The notes: generated by a model from the letters alone, not told the origin. A stretch of DNA of 64,000 nucleotides from Spirochaeta africana DSM 8902 (GCF_000242595.2 NC_017098.1:1674001-1738000); one strand, 5' to 3'. Shown: positions 6,875 through 17,634, numbered from the stretch's first letter. Numbers and translations are program-made.

Positions 6875-9800
6875 ATGAAAACATTATTGTTTGATGCCAT
6901 CAGTGCCCAACTGAAAGGAAACAGAAATATTACCCGGCTGGATACAGCCGTTCAGGAGTCCAGCAGCCCCTTGCAGGTCACCGGTCTGCAGGGAAGCTTT
7001 CTCACCTACTATCTGGCGCGCATGGTGCGCAACCGATCCCGGTCGGTGATGCTGGTAGTCCCCTCAGAGCGTGAGGTCGATGACACCGTTCGCGATCTGC
7101 AGGTACTTGGTGTCGAAGCGATATCGTTTCCCTGGTATGGTACCATGCCATATCATCCGGTGCCAGCTAATTCAGCGGCTCATGGGCAGCGCATGCGTGT
7201 TTTAACTGAACTGAGCCGTTCCCATGAAAGCAATGCCCCGTATGTATGCGTCACCTCGATGCGAGCAGCCATGGCCCCGGTACCCCCGGCTGCATGGATC
7301 CGGGATCACAGTTATACCCTGCAGGTCGGGCAAAACTTCGATCCGGTCACCGCCGCTAATCGGCTTGCCGAGTTCGATTACAGTCGGGTCAACAGGGTCA
7401 GTCTGCGTGGAGAGTACGCCCTGAGAGGAGAGGTTCTCGATGTATTCCCGCCGGGTGCCGAGCACGCAGTGCGGGTTGTGTTCGAGTTTGACACCATCGA
7501 GGACATCCGCCTGTTCGATCCCGCTACCCAAACCTCGGTTGGCAGGCAGTCAGCGATTTCATTCTATCCGGTCAGAGAGGTGCTCTGGGAGGATGAACGG
7601 CTTAACCTGCTTGAGCAGCGTCTGACAGAGCTTATGGAGTTTCCCGACAACGGAAAAACCCTGCTGGAGCACCTGAAAGAAACCCGCAGAATGGAACGTG
7701 AAGAGGTTTTCTTTCCCCTTTCGTTTCCCGATCCGCACAGCGTACTGGAGTACCCGGGCAGCGATACCCTGATCGTACTGGCGGAGTATGAGCGGCTGCA
7801 CAGTGCGGCTGACGGGATACTCAAGGAGTACGAAAGCCTGCACCGCAAAACCCGCACCGAGGGGAAGTTCCCCCTGCCGGAAAACCTGTTGTGCAGTTTT
7901 TCGCAGCTTGAGGAACGCCTGCCCCGGGTCCTGCGCGCCATTCTGTTGAATGGTACGCACACCCCGGATCTCCGGATCGCCTATGACGGCCCACGCTCCT
8001 TTTTTGGTAACATTGAATTCCTGCGCGAGGAACTGGAAAACCTGCAGCAAGGCGGATATCGAATCCTGGTAGGGGCAGAGTCGGAGATGCAGGCAGCCCG
8101 TATCCAGCACCTGCTGCAGGATGAAACAATAGCAGTACTGCCGCAAACCCTGCAGGGGGGCTTCACCCTGCCAGAGGCCAAACTGGCATTGCTGCAGGAA
8201 AACGAGATATTCGGGCGACGGAAGCGCACCCCTTCCAGCGTACAGAAAACCCCTTCACAGGCTATTGAGACATTTGTCGAGCTCGAACCCGGGGATCTGG
8301 TAGTTCATGTTAACTATGGCATCGGGCGATTCCGGGGAATCCAGCGAATTCGTGCCGGGGGCAACGAGCGCGACTATATCCACCTTGAGTATGCCGGGGA
8401 CGAATTTATTTACATTCCGATTGAACAGGTCAACCTGATCCAGCGCTACATCGGACAGCAGGGGAGTGCCCCACGGCTCGACAAGATCGGCGGAAAATCC
8501 TGGGAAAACAGAAAAAGCAAGGTGCGTCGCAGCGTAGAGGATCTGGCAGAGCGCCTGGTACAGCTGTACTCACGCCGCAAACAGGCTCGCGGATATGCAT
8601 TCCCGCCAGATACCGACTGGCAGCTTGAATTTGAAGCCTCTTTCCCGTATGAGGAAACCCTTGATCAGCTGCGCTGTATCGAGGAGGTAAAGGCCGACAT
8701 GGAACAGCCATCACCGATGGATCGTCTGGTCTGTGGTGATGTCGGATTCGGAAAAACCGAGATAGCCCTGCGCGCGGCCTTCAAGTCGGTAACCGCAGGC
8801 AAGCAGGTTGCCCTGTTGGCGCCAACTACCATCCTCGCCGAGCAGCATTTCGAAAACCTGGAGGAACGATTGGCCCGGTTCCCGATAAGAACCGGAATGC
8901 TGTCGAGATTTGTGACCCCGGCGCAGCAAAAGAAGGTTATTGCCGGGCTCAAATCGGGCGAGATCGATCTGGTGATCGGAACCCATAGAATACTCTCCAG
9001 GGATGTCGAGTTTCGGGATCTGGGACTGATTGTCGTGGATGAGGAGCAACGCTTCGGGGTTAAGCACAAGGAACGGCTCAAGGAGATGAAAACCACGGTT
9101 GACAGCCTGACGCTCTCGGCAACCCCGATACCGCGAACCCTGCACATGAGCCTCCTGAAAATTCGCGACATGTCGGTGCTACAGACGCCGCCCACCAATC
9201 GTATGCCGATTGAAACAGTGATACGAGAGTTCGACGAGGATATCGTTGCCGCCGCAATCCGCAAAGAGATCGAGCGCGGAGGACAGGTGTATTTTCTGCA
9301 TAATCGGGTAGAAACCCTGGAATATGTCCGAAAATTTATCGAAAAACTGGTACCCGAGGTTATGGTAGATGTTGCACATGGACAGATGACCGCCCATCAG
9401 CTGGAAGACATTATGCACCGCTTTATTCATGGCGCTTTTCAGGTGCTGGTGGCGACCAGCATCATCGAGAACGGTATCGATATCCCGAATGTCAACACCA
9501 TTATTATTGATCGCGCCGACAACTTCGGCATCAGCCAGCTATACCAGCTGCGCGGACGGGTAGGCCGGTCCGATCGCTCGGCCTATGCCTATCTGCTGTA
9601 CCCCGAGGATCGACCGCTGTCGGAGATTGCCATGAAGCGGCTGCAGGTCATCTCCGATCACACCGAGCTCGGATCCGGATTCAAGGTCGCGATGAAAGAC
9701 CTCGAGGTGCGTGGTGCCGGTAATCTGCTCGGGCCGCAGCAGAGCGGCGACATCCTCTCGGTCGGATTTGATCTCTACCTGCGGCTGCTGGATGAAGCGA

Positions 9801-10279
9801 TTCGTCGTCTGCAGTCCGAGGGCGACTACATCGAGGATCAGGAGGTGTATCTGGAGCTTGAATACACCGGGTTCATTCCGGATGAATACATCGATGATCC
9901 GATGGAGAAGATGGAGGTCTACAAGAAAATCGCCTCAATCAACACCGATACCGAACTGGCAACCGTCACCACCGAACTGGAAGACCGTTTCGGCCCGTTG
10001 CCGGACGAGGTGCACAGCCTGTTGTCGCTGGCGGAAATTCGGATTATCTGTCGCAGACTGCATATCTCCAGTCTGCGTGAACGTCGCGGACGGGTTACCA
10101 TCACCTTTGAGCGGGTGGCACACCTTGACGTGGACAAGGTGCTCGAGGCTATTCGGGTGAGTGGCGGCGCTATGCAGCTGGATCCGAAAAATCCCCAGAA
10201 CCTGGTGCTGCAGTCCGAATCGGTAGGACTGAAAGAAAAATCTGAATTTATTCGCGGGAAATTATCATCTCTGCTATAA
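6875..10279 (+). CDS. mfd: Transcription-repair coupling factor
   Basis: This ~1134-aa SF2 translocase displaces RNA polymerase stalled at DNA lesions and recruits UvrA. Visible in order are a UvrB-like N-terminal module (to ~residue 340), the RNAP-interacting domain near 468-530 (LEPGDLVVHVNYGIGRFRG), and Walker A at 621-628 (GDVGFGKT). The DEEQ box is at about 722, followed by ATPIPRTLHMSL, motif VI RGRVGRSDRS, and a C-terminal TRCF domain. The MKTLLFDAIS start has a GGAAG site about 7 nt upstream; the longer in-frame extension overlaps the divergent gene. Length fits the family (~1150). ptsP begins 10 nt after its stop. Confidence 0.97.
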   Translation: MKTLLFDAISAQLKGNRNITRLDTAVQESSSPLQVTGLQGSFLTYYLARMVRNRSRSVMLVVPSEREVDDTVRDLQVLGVEAISFPWYGTMPYHPVPANSAAHGQRMRVLTELSRSHESNAPYVCVTSMRAAMAPVPPAAWIRDHSYTLQVGQNFDPVTAANRLAEFDYSRVNRVSLRGEYALRGEVLDVFPPGAEHAVRVVFEFDTIEDIRLFDPATQTSVGRQSAISFYPVREVLWEDERLNLLEQRLTELMEFPDNGKTLLEHLKETRRMEREEVFFPLSFPDPHSVLEYPGSDTLIVLAEYERLHSAADGILKEYESLHRKTRTEGKFPLPENLLCSFSQLEERLPRVLRAILLNGTHTPDLRIAYDGPRSFFGNIEFLREELENLQQGGYRILVGAESEMQAARIQHLLQDETIAVLPQTLQGGFTLPEAKLALLQENEIFGRRKRTPSSVQKTPSQAIETFVELEPGDLVVHVNYGIGRFRGIQRIRAGGNERDYIHLEYAGDEFIYIPIEQVNLIQRYIGQQGSAPRLDKIGGKSWENRKSKVRRSVEDLAERLVQLYSRRKQARGYAFPPDTDWQLEFEASFPYEETLDQLRCIEEVKADMEQPSPMDRLVCGDVGFGKTEIALRAAFKSVTAGKQVALLAPTTILAEQHFENLEERLARFPIRTGMLSRFVTPAQQKKVIAGLKSGEIDLVIGTHRILSRDVEFRDLGLIVVDEEQRFGVKHKERLKEMKTTVDSLTLSATPIPRTLHMSLLKIRDMSVLQTPPTNRMPIETVIREFDEDIVAAAIRKEIERGGQVYFLHNRVETLEYVRKFIEKLVPEVMVDVAHGQMTAHQLEDIMHRFIHGAFQVLVATSIIENGIDIPNVNTIIIDRADNFGISQLYQLRGRVGRSDRSAYAYLLYPEDRPLSEIAMKRLQVISDHTELGSGFKVAMKDLEVRGAGNLLGPQQSGDILSVGFDLYLRLLDEAIRRLQSEGDYIEDQEVYLELEYTGFIPDEYIDDPMEKMEVYKKIASINTDTELATVTTELEDRFGPLPDEVHSLLSLAEIRIICRRLHISSLRERRGRVTITFERVAHLDVDKVLEAIRVSGGAMQLDPKNPQNLVLQSESVGLKEKSEFIRGKLSSLL

Positions 10280-10288
10280 TGAGGGCAA

Positions 10289-12553
10289 ATGGCAGTGCAT
10301 CGCAAGAATAACATCGATCTGGTTTGCTCAATTGCGGAACTCTCCGGGCTGTTCGAAAAACGGGCCAGCGTCGGCGGGTTTCTGCAGAACGTTGTCGACC
10401 TGGTAGCCCAGCATATGGAATCCGAGGTCTGTTCGATCTATCTCTACGACGAAGACACCGAGGAACTGGTGCTGCGCGCCAACCGCGGGTTGGCAATCGA
10501 TCACACCAGTGAGGTCCGCATGAAACTGGGGGAGGGGCTTTCCGGGTTAGCCCTGAAGGAATTGCGACCGATCAGGGTAGGACGAGCCAGCGCCAACCCG
10601 GCCTTTAAATCCTTTCCCCATGTGCATGAGGATGCCTTCAACGCCTTTCTGGCGGTGCCGATCAGACGTTCTCTCAAGCGTATCGGGGTAATCGTACTGC
10701 AGCACTCCCGTCCCGATTACTTTGATGCACACGATGCCAAGGCGCTGAGAGCCATAGCCAGTCAGCTGGCGACAACCCTGGAGAATGCTGAACTGATTAT
10801 GAAGATCCATGATCAGGGCAACGGCAGCGACAAACGACAGAATCGCGGGTTCCGGCGACTTCGTGGTATACCCAATTCAGACGGGATCGCCTTCGGTAAG
10901 GCGGTGGTGCTGGGGCATCGTGACGAGCTGTACGCAAGCATCGTAGAACAGGCTACTGAAAGTCATGACACCATAGAGGATTTCGACCGGTCGCTGCGTG
11001 AATCAGTCGACCAGCTGGAGTTTCTGCAGCGCGAGGTAACCCAGATTCTCAGCGATGTGGCAACCCTGATTTTTGATTCTCACCTGTTGATGCTGCAGGA
11101 TCCCGAGTTTACCGGGAAGATGCGGAGTGCAATCGAAGACGGAACCCCTGCAAGCCAGGCTATCATCGATGTTGTGCAGCAGTACGTAGCATTATTCGCC
11201 GGCAGCGGAAATCCGAGAGTTCAGGAAAAGGTCCAGGACATACAGGATCTGGGCTATCGGCTATTACATAATCTGGTGCAGGATATGCCGGAAAGCGGAT
11301 CCTATGCTGATCATGTAGTGATTGCCAGTGACCTGTATCCGTCGGAGCTGGTCAAGCTGCGGGCGCAGCGCGCCGAGGGATTACTGCTGGTGTCTTCTGG
11401 GGTAACCTCGCATATATCAATCCTGGCCAGATCACTGGGGCTGCCAATGGTGCTGTGCAAGGACGATGCAGCACTCGAGATCCCCAACGGCACCCGCATG
11501 ATTATCGACGGATTCGAGGGAAATATCTATATCGAGCCAACCAACGATATTACCCAGAAGTTCCAGCGCTTGCACTACGGTCTGCTGCACGCTGCCCATG
11601 AGGCTCGTGATGTTCCGTTGCGCACTACCACTGTAGATAATCAGCGGGTAATGGTGCAGGCCAACATCAATCTGATCAACGATGTGACCCCGGCAACCCA
11701 GTACAACGCCGAGGGGGTCGGACTGTATCGCAGCGAGTTCCCGTTTATTATCAGGAATCATTTTCCCTCGGAAGAGGAGCAATACCTTATCTATCAGCGA
11801 ATCCTGGAACCTATGAAGGATCATGAAGTGGTCCTGCGCACCCTTGATGTAGGAGGCGACAAACAGCTTTCACATCTGTCTGATATCGAACCTGACCCCA
11901 ATCCGTTTCTGGGTTTTCGCGGCATCCGCTTCAGCTTCGGTCATGAGGATGTATTCCGCGAACAGCTGCGGGCAATGGTTCGAGCCGGCCATCGGCGTAA
12001 ACTGGGGATCCTGTTCCCGATGATTTCCAGCCTGGATGAATTGTTAAAGGCTCGCGAGGTGCTCTCCGAGGTTCTGCAAGAGCTTGCTGATGAGGGGATT
12101 CAGCACAATCCCGCCCCGCGCGTCGGTGCCATGATCGAGGTGCCCTCGGCAGTTGATCTGGTGAGCGAACTGGCTGCATGCACAGATTTTCTTTCGATCG
12201 GTACCAACGATCTGGTCATGTATCTGCTGGCTGCCGATCGCACCAACGAACGGGTACAGGACATGCATAAAGCCCACCACCCGGCGGTACTGCGGGCGCT
12301 CAAGCGCATCGCCGATGGCGTTGGAAACCGCATATCCACGGTTTCCGTCTGTGGCGGTGCCGGTGCTGATCCCTGGATGATACCCTTTCTACTGGGAATC
12401 GGGATTCGCAAGTTCAGCGTGGAGCCTCGTCAGATTCCGGTGGTCAAAGACTTGATCAGCAAGATGACCATCCGTGAATCACGCCGCCTGGTATCGAAGC
12501 TGTTGTCCATGAAGACCGTGGCAGAGGTTGAGTCATACCTGGGAACCTCCTGA
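10289..12553 (+). CDS. ptsP: GAF-domain phosphoenolpyruvate-protein phosphotransferase (EI-Ntr)
   Basis: A cytoplasmic enzyme I paralogue that takes phosphate from PEP and passes it to an HPr-like carrier. An N-terminal GAF domain (about 15-165, CSIYLYDEDTEELVL, FLAVPIRR) is followed by the EI N-terminal helical domain. The phosphohistidine segment is SSGVTSHISILARS with His375 as the active residue. The C-terminal PEP-utilising barrel includes VGLYRSEFPF, LRTLDVGGDK, PFLGFRGIR and LSIGTNDLVMYLLAADRTN, with the active Cys in VSVCGGAGAD. 754 aa is normal for PtsP. The ATG follows a GAGGG site. No PTS partner genes are adjacent, so the recipient is unknown. Confidence 0.95.
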   Translation: MAVHRKNNIDLVCSIAELSGLFEKRASVGGFLQNVVDLVAQHMESEVCSIYLYDEDTEELVLRANRGLAIDHTSEVRMKLGEGLSGLALKELRPIRVGRASANPAFKSFPHVHEDAFNAFLAVPIRRSLKRIGVIVLQHSRPDYFDAHDAKALRAIASQLATTLENAELIMKIHDQGNGSDKRQNRGFRRLRGIPNSDGIAFGKAVVLGHRDELYASIVEQATESHDTIEDFDRSLRESVDQLEFLQREVTQILSDVATLIFDSHLLMLQDPEFTGKMRSAIEDGTPASQAIIDVVQQYVALFAGSGNPRVQEKVQDIQDLGYRLLHNLVQDMPESGSYADHVVIASDLYPSELVKLRAQRAEGLLLVSSGVTSHISILARSLGLPMVLCKDDAALEIPNGTRMIIDGFEGNIYIEPTNDITQKFQRLHYGLLHAAHEARDVPLRTTTVDNQRVMVQANINLINDVTPATQYNAEGVGLYRSEFPFIIRNHFPSEEEQYLIYQRILEPMKDHEVVLRTLDVGGDKQLSHLSDIEPDPNPFLGFRGIRFSFGHEDVFREQLRAMVRAGHRRKLGILFPMISSLDELLKAREVLSEVLQELADEGIQHNPAPRVGAMIEVPSAVDLVSELAACTDFLSIGTNDLVMYLLAADRTNERVQDMHKAHHPAVLRALKRIADGVGNRISTVSVCGGAGADPWMIPFLLGIGIRKFSVEPRQIPVVKDLISKMTIRESRRLVSKLLSMKTVAEVESYLGTS

Positions 12554-12608
12554 GCAGGCAGGGTTCACCCCGTGTACATTCCTGTCGTTTCCGGGCTATG
12601 GTGAGGGC

Positions 12609-13277
12609 ATGACCCACATCAAGAGCTATGTCATTCGTCAGGCACGTATGAGCGACAGCCAGCGCCGCCATCTCGAGGAACATCTGCATAAGTATCGTCT
12701 TGATTACCGACCCGATGACCGCAGCCTCGGCGGAATATTGCCGTCCGCCTGCCCGGTCGTTGTCGAGATCGGTTTCGGGATGGGGGATGCGACAGCTGAA
12801 CTCGCCCTGGCAGATCCCGAAACACTGTTTATCGGCATAGAGGTTCATCGACCGGGCATTGGCAAACTGGTTCGTGCAATCGAGGAATCAGATATTCACA
12901 ACATCCGCATCATCCAGCACGATGCGGTCGAGGTACTGCGAGATATGGTTCCCCCGGACAGTCTGGATGGCATCCATGTGTTTTTTCCGGACCCCTGGCA
13001 AAAAAAGCGACATCATAAGCGTCGTCTGCTGCAGGCTGGCTTCGTTCATGAAGCAGCAGCAAGACTGAAGCCGGGCGGGTATCTCTATGCAGTTACCGAC
13101 TGGGAAGACTACGCCGAGCAGATACTGCAGGTCTGCAGTCATGAACCCCTGCTGGAAAACCAGGCGGACGGCTTCCATCCACCGCTCTCCTGGCGACCGA
13201 ACACCGCCTTCGAACGTAAAGGGCTGGAAAAGGATCACCGCATCCGCGAGGTATTCTTTCGCAAAAAGCGCCCCTGA
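12609..13277 (+). CDS. trmB: tRNA (guanine-N7-)-methyltransferase
   Basis: TrmB makes m7G46 in the variable loop of tRNAs using S-adenosylmethionine. The 222-aa protein shows the SAM-binding segment VVEIGFGMGDATAELA and the family signature IHVFFPDPWQKKRHHKRRL. It ends with LKPGGYLYAVTDWEDYAEQIL. The ATG at 12609 follows GAGGG and gives the usual N-terminus; an upstream in-frame start would add 27 residues overlapping ptsP. Its last codons lie within the hairpin that terminates the convergent EF-G-like gene. Confidence 0.95.
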   Translation: MTHIKSYVIRQARMSDSQRRHLEEHLHKYRLDYRPDDRSLGGILPSACPVVVEIGFGMGDATAELALADPETLFIGIEVHRPGIGKLVRAIEESDIHNIRIIQHDAVEVLRDMVPPDSLDGIHVFFPDPWQKKRHHKRRLLQAGFVHEAAARLKPGGYLYAVTDWEDYAEQILQVCSHEPLLENQADGFHPPLSWRPNTAFERKGLEKDHRIREVFFRKKRP

Positions 13278-13292
13278 ATCCTCAAGGGCGCT
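13263..13292 (-). terminator. Terminator of the EF-G operon, embedded in the trmB 3' end
   Basis: On the minus strand AGCGCCC and GGGCGCT arms (13286-13292 and 13267-13273) enclose a 12-nt loop and are followed by TTTTT (13263-13267 complement). The trmB stop codon lies in the loop, so one hairpin serves the convergent junction. Confidence 0.7.
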
Positions 13293-13327
13293 GACACAGA
13301 ATCCGCTGCGATCCGGGCTGTGATATT

Positions 13328-15400
13328 TTAATCCTGGGTGGTGTTTCCGGCGGCCATCACCTCATCAGCCTGACGCCCCGTAAGATGGTCGTAGTGACTG
13401 AATGAAAGCTCGAATGCACCGGTGCCGGATGTGATCGAACGCAGATCTACCGAGTAGCGCAGCAACTCGGCCTGCGGCACCTTGGCATCGACCTCTACGA
13501 TGTTGCCGCCAAGGCTTTCCTGTCCCTGTACCCGACCTCGTTTCGAGCTCAGATCCGACAGCACGTCGCCCAGATATTGTTCATCGATAAATACCCGCAG
13601 GTCCATTATCGGTTCCAGCAGAATACTGCCGGCTTTTTGCATAGCCTCGCGCAATGCGCCACGCGCAGCGATCTTGAACGCCATCTCCGAGGAGTCGACC
13701 GGATGCTCTTTGCCGTCCACGACCTTGGCCTCGATATCTACCACCGGGTATCCAGCCAGAATGCCGCTTTCCATTCCCTCGATAATCCCTTTCTCTACAC
13801 CGGGCAGGTATCCCTTGGAGATTGAACCCCCATGAATGGCATTGACAAAACTGAACTGCTCACCACGCGGCAGGGGAGCGATCTCCAGTACTACCCGTGC
13901 AAACTGTCCATGTCCACCGGTTTGCTTCTTGTGAGAGTATTCTGCGGCAGCCTGTTTGGTGATTGTTTCACGATAGGCCACCTTCGGGGTGGCGGTGGTG
14001 TAGGCAATCTTGTTCTTTTTGAGGGCTCTTTCAAATATGATATTGAAATGCAGCTCTCCCATGCCCTTGATAACGGTTTCCTTGGTCTCGGGATTGAACT
14101 CGATCGTGAATGTCTTGTCTTCCTCGGCAGCACGATGCAGGAGTTGTGACAGCTTGTCCATATCCCCCTTGTTCTCGGCGGTAAGTGCAGCGGTGTAGGT
14201 GGGCTGTGGCAGCTGCAGCGGCACAAAGTGGATAACCTTTGCCGGATCACAGAACGCATCATTGGTATGCGCCGACTCGATCTTGGCAAGGACCCCGATA
14301 TCTCCGGCACTCAATGCATCCACCTCCTCAAGGCTTTTACCCTGAGCAATGAATATTTTGGACACCCGTTCTTTCTTGTGCTCCCGATAATTATAGATCT
14401 CCATGTCGGGCTTCAACACACCGGTTACCACCTTCACATACGAAAGCTTGCCGGAGAATTGATCTATGATTGTCTTGAAATTCAGACAGGAGAGTGGTGC
14501 TGAGGGGTCAATTTTGATGGGATATTCGTTCTCGTCGTCATCCAGGGCCCGTTCATCGATACCGGTCGGTGAGGGAGCTGCTATCGACAGAAAATCCAGG
14601 AATGGCTCAAACCCGGAACCCTGGATTGCGGAGCCGCACAGTACCGGCACCAGACGATTGGTACGCAGCCCCTCGGTCAATCCAAGCTTGACCTCCTCGA
14701 TGGTCAGATCCTCGGTTTCCAGGTACTTCTGCAGCAGCTGATCATCACCCTCGGCGGCGTACTCTACCAGATTACGGTGGAATTCCTCGACAATCTCCTT
14801 GTAGGAATCGGGGATAGGCATCGGTTTCTCTGACTTCCCATCGCTCGGAATTGCATATGCCTGCATGTTGATAAGGTTAATAACCCCTTCATACGAATCG
14901 GCCTGCCCCATCGGAATGGTAACCGGGATAAAGGTGGTATCGAATCGGGACTGCAGATCCTCCAGGGTTGCCCGGAAATCAGCACCATCCTTGTCCATCT
15001 TGTTGATAAATACCATCCGTGGCATTCGGCGTTGTTCCAGCCTGCGCCACAGCTTGATGGTTTCGATCTCGACACCGGACTTGGCACCAACCGTGATCAG
15101 GGCGGACTCAGCCGCCCGGAACGAGGCAACCACCTCACCGACAAAATCCGCAGCACCGGGGGTGTCCAGCAGATTGATCTTGTAGTCCTGCCAGAAGATG
15201 TGGGCGATCGAGGTGTGGATCGAGATACCGTGCTGGATCTCTTCCTCGCTGTAGTCGCTGACGGTTTTACCGGTTTCTACAGCAGCAGGTGAGTCGATCA
15301 GACCATCGATGTACAGCAGCTGCTCGACAAACGAGGTCTTGCCTGTGCCCCCATGGCCAACAACGGCAATGTTGCGAATCATCTCGGTGGAATAGCTCAT
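13328..15400 (-). CDS. Elongation factor G-like GTPase lacking the catalytic His
   Basis: This 690-aa protein has the five-domain EF-G architecture. It belongs to the divergent EF-G-like group recognised by GHGGTGKT (residues 15-22) in place of AHIDAGKT. The switch II motif reads DTPGAADF where canonical EF-G has DTPGHVDF, so the His that positions the hydrolytic water is Ala. NKMD for guanine recognition is present. Domains III-V are intact (FNPETKETVIKGMGELH, then GSILLEPIMDLRVF and RGRVQGQESLGG). It starts at an ATG with an AGGAG site and lies 94 nt downstream of another EF-G gene. It probably acts on ribosomes in a non-canonical way; the exact step is unknown for this family. Confidence 0.85.
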   Translation of the reverse strand: MSYSTEMIRNIAVVGHGGTGKTSFVEQLLYIDGLIDSPAAVETGKTVSDYSEEEIQHGISIHTSIAHIFWQDYKINLLDTPGAADFVGEVVASFRAAESALITVGAKSGVEIETIKLWRRLEQRRMPRMVFINKMDKDGADFRATLEDLQSRFDTTFIPVTIPMGQADSYEGVINLINMQAYAIPSDGKSEKPMPIPDSYKEIVEEFHRNLVEYAAEGDDQLLQKYLETEDLTIEEVKLGLTEGLRTNRLVPVLCGSAIQGSGFEPFLDFLSIAAPSPTGIDERALDDDENEYPIKIDPSAPLSCLNFKTIIDQFSGKLSYVKVVTGVLKPDMEIYNYREHKKERVSKIFIAQGKSLEEVDALSAGDIGVLAKIESAHTNDAFCDPAKVIHFVPLQLPQPTYTAALTAENKGDMDKLSQLLHRAAEEDKTFTIEFNPETKETVIKGMGELHFNIIFERALKKNKIAYTTATPKVAYRETITKQAAAEYSHKKQTGGHGQFARVVLEIAPLPRGEQFSFVNAIHGGSISKGYLPGVEKGIIEGMESGILAGYPVVDIEAKVVDGKEHPVDSSEMAFKIAARGALREAMQKAGSILLEPIMDLRVFIDEQYLGDVLSDLSSKRGRVQGQESLGGNIVEVDAKVPQAELLRYSVDLRSITSGTGAFELSFSHYDHLTGRQADEVMAAGNTTQD

Positions 15401-15494
15401 ACCTTATCTCCTCATTACGTGGGGTGGGTACTCACTATCTTAGGTGCGGTCTTTTCAGGCTGTCAAGGAAATACTGAGCGATGTTCCCGGGGGC

Positions 15495-17522
15495 TCAGGA
15501 ATCTTCGCTCTTTTGGGCGAAGTGGCTGAATTCCATGGCAAATACCCCGCGTCCCTGGGTTGTACTGCGCAGACTGGTGCTGTAGCCGAACAGCTTGCGC
15601 AAGGGTGCCGTCGCGCGAATATGTTCGATTGCACCCCGAGCATCTACGCTGGTAACGACCCCGCCGCGCATGGTTACCCCGCCGATCACATCTCCCATAA
15701 ACTCCGAAGGCACCATAATATCGACCTTCATGATTGGTTCCAGAAGCTGCGGTCCGGCAGCACGCACCGCGTTGTCCAGCCCCATCGAGGCGGCTGCCTC
15801 GCAGGCGAAGGTAGAGGTGCGTTCCGGGTCGTACTCGATGCCGGTCACGGTGACCCCTACATCGATCATCGGGTAGCCCATCAGCACCCCGCCGGAGAAG
15901 GAACCGGTTATGCCTTCTTCGACAGCCTCGAATATCTCTTTGGGTATTTCCTGATTTTTTACGGTGCAGGTATAGGTGTTACCACTGCCGCGACTCAGGG
16001 GTTCCAGCTGCAGGGTAATAGCAGCGTAGTTATCCTTGCCGCCGACAACGCGGTCGAATACCTCGGTATGCACCGCACTGGCAGATATTGACTCCCGGTA
16101 GGTCACCTGCGGATTCCCGATCCGTGCGTCCACCCCGAAATCATCCTTTATGCGGGTAACCATTACATCAAGATGCAGTTCGCCCATGCCGGAGATAATC
16201 ATCTGCCCGGTATCCTCGTCTTCCCGATAGAAGAATGTAGGATCTTCCCGTGACAACAAGGCCAGGATCTCTTTCAGTTTGTCTCGATCACCCATGGTTT
16301 TCGGCTCGATGGCAATAGAAATAACCGGTTCGGGAAAATGCATCGGCTCCAGGATAACCGGATAGCCCTCGCTCCCGATGGTGTCGCCGGTCTGGGAAAA
16401 CTTCAACCCGATTGCAACCCCGATCTCGCCAGCATGCAGTGCATCGACTGCCTCGGAACGATTGGCGTGCATGCGCAACAAGCGGTGGATACGCTCCTTG
16501 CGACCTTTGTCGATATTGGTGTAGGCCTTACCTTTCTCGATCTTCCCGGTGTAAACCCGGACAAAACTGTAGGTGCCGGCCTCGCGGTCGGTCTGCAGCT
16601 TGAAAACCAGCGCCAGTGGTGGGGCCTCCAGATCGTGTTCGATCTCGACCTCGGCATCCTTTTTCTTGTGATGCCCATGGATAGCCGGCACCTGATCCGG
16701 TGCCGGCAGATATCTGATCACCGCATCCAGCAACGGCTGGACACCGACATTGCGCAGAGATGCCCCACAAAGAACCGGAACCGCCTGTTTGTTCAGGGTA
16801 AGCCGTCGCAGCTCGGCATGGATGTCCTCAGGCTTCAGATCACCCTCCTCAAGATAGCGCTCGGTCAGCTCCTCGGATTGTGAGGTTACCACATCAAGCA
16901 GCTGTTCATAGGCCTCTCTGGCAACGTCTTGCAGTGCTTCACGGATCGGCTCCCGGCGCACCTCTTTCCCGCCACCAGCGGCATCCCAGTGCAGTTCCTG
17001 CCGGGCGATAATATCAATTACCCCCGCGAAATCACTCTCGGCTCCAATCGGGAGCTGTACCGGTACCGGCTCTGCATGCAGCTTAGTGCGCATCTCATGC
17101 AGCACCGCCTGAAAATCGGCGCCTGTCCTGTCCATCTTGTTGATATATGCAATACGAGGAATGTGGTAGGTATCCGCCTGATGCCATACCGTCTCTGACT
17201 GAGGTTCCACACCGCCGACTGCGCAGAAAATGGCGACTGCACCATCGAGCACCCGCAGACTTCGTTCAACCTCGGCGGTGAAATCGACATGCCCCGGGGT
17301 ATCAATAATGTTAATCTGATGATCCTGCCAGAAACAGGTGGTCGCCGCACTGGTAATGGTGATGCCGCGGTTCTGTTCCTGTGTCATCCAGTCCATGGTT
17401 GCGGTACCATCGTCAACTGATCCCAGTCGGTGGCTTTTACCGGTGTAGTACAGAATACGCTCGGTGGTTGTGGTCTTGCCTGCATCAATGTGAGCCATAA
17501 TTCCAATGTTGCGCATGTTCAT
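15495..17522 (-). CDS. Elongation factor G paralogue, spirochaete EF-G2-like
   Basis: This 675-aa translational GTPase has canonical motifs: AHIDAGKT (10-17), a switch I region [25 protein letters not shown] with the catalytic His, and NKMD. The shortened length and details such as [19 protein letters not shown] and [13 protein letters not shown] resemble, from memory, the Borrelia BB_0691-type EF-G2. That protein has been reported to work with RRF in ribosome recycling rather than translocation. A housekeeping translocase would then be encoded elsewhere. The start has a GGAG site 8 nt upstream. Assignment between the EF-G subfamilies is inferred and would be settled by a tree. Confidence 0.85.
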   Translation of the reverse strand: MNMRNIGIMAHIDAGKTTTTERILYYTGKSHRLGSVDDGTATMDWMTQEQNRGITITSAATTCFWQDHQINIIDTPGHVDFTAEVERSLRVLDGAVAIFCAVGGVEPQSETVWHQADTYHIPRIAYINKMDRTGADFQAVLHEMRTKLHAEPVPVQLPIGAESDFAGVIDIIARQELHWDAAGGGKEVRREPIREALQDVAREAYEQLLDVVTSQSEELTERYLEEGDLKPEDIHAELRRLTLNKQAVPVLCGASLRNVGVQPLLDAVIRYLPAPDQVPAIHGHHKKKDAEVEIEHDLEAPPLALVFKLQTDREAGTYSFVRVYTGKIEKGKAYTNIDKGRKERIHRLLRMHANRSEAVDALHAGEIGVAIGLKFSQTGDTIGSEGYPVILEPMHFPEPVISIAIEPKTMGDRDKLKEILALLSREDPTFFYREDEDTGQMIISGMGELHLDVMVTRIKDDFGVDARIGNPQVTYRESISASAVHTEVFDRVVGGKDNYAAITLQLEPLSRGSGNTYTCTVKNQEIPKEIFEAVEEGITGSFSGGVLMGYPMIDVGVTVTGIEYDPERTSTFACEAAASMGLDNAVRAAGPQLLEPIMKVDIMVPSEFMGDVIGGVTMRGGVVTSVDARGAIEHIRATAPLRKLFGYSTSLRSTTQGRGVFAMEFSHFAQKSEDS

Positions 17523-17540
17523 AGCATTCTCCGTGGCCCG

Positions 17541-17549
17541 AGTGTAGCA
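17541..17549 (-). promoter_or_regulatory. Extended -10 promoter candidate for the EF-G genes
   Basis: On the minus strand TGCTACACT forms an extended -10 element about 20 nt before the EF-G ATG. No clear -35 is visible. Confidence 0.4.
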
Positions 17550-17605
17550 TACCTGGACGAGGGAAGGAAAGACATCTGACTCCGCAAAAAAATCGCTGTC
17601 TGCTC

Positions 17606-17634
17606 TTGACGGAAAACCGGCCTCATGATAAAGT
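17606..17634 (+). promoter_or_regulatory. Sigma-70 promoter of tRNA-Val
   Basis: TTGACG at 17606-17611 and TAAAGT at 17629-17634 are separated by exactly 17 nt, 12 nt ahead of the tRNA 5' end. Confidence 0.75.

Noticed and set aside
7559-8229. Long antisense open frames inside mfd
   Set aside because: Composition is an artefact of the GC-rich third positions of mfd; no start signals or family patterns.
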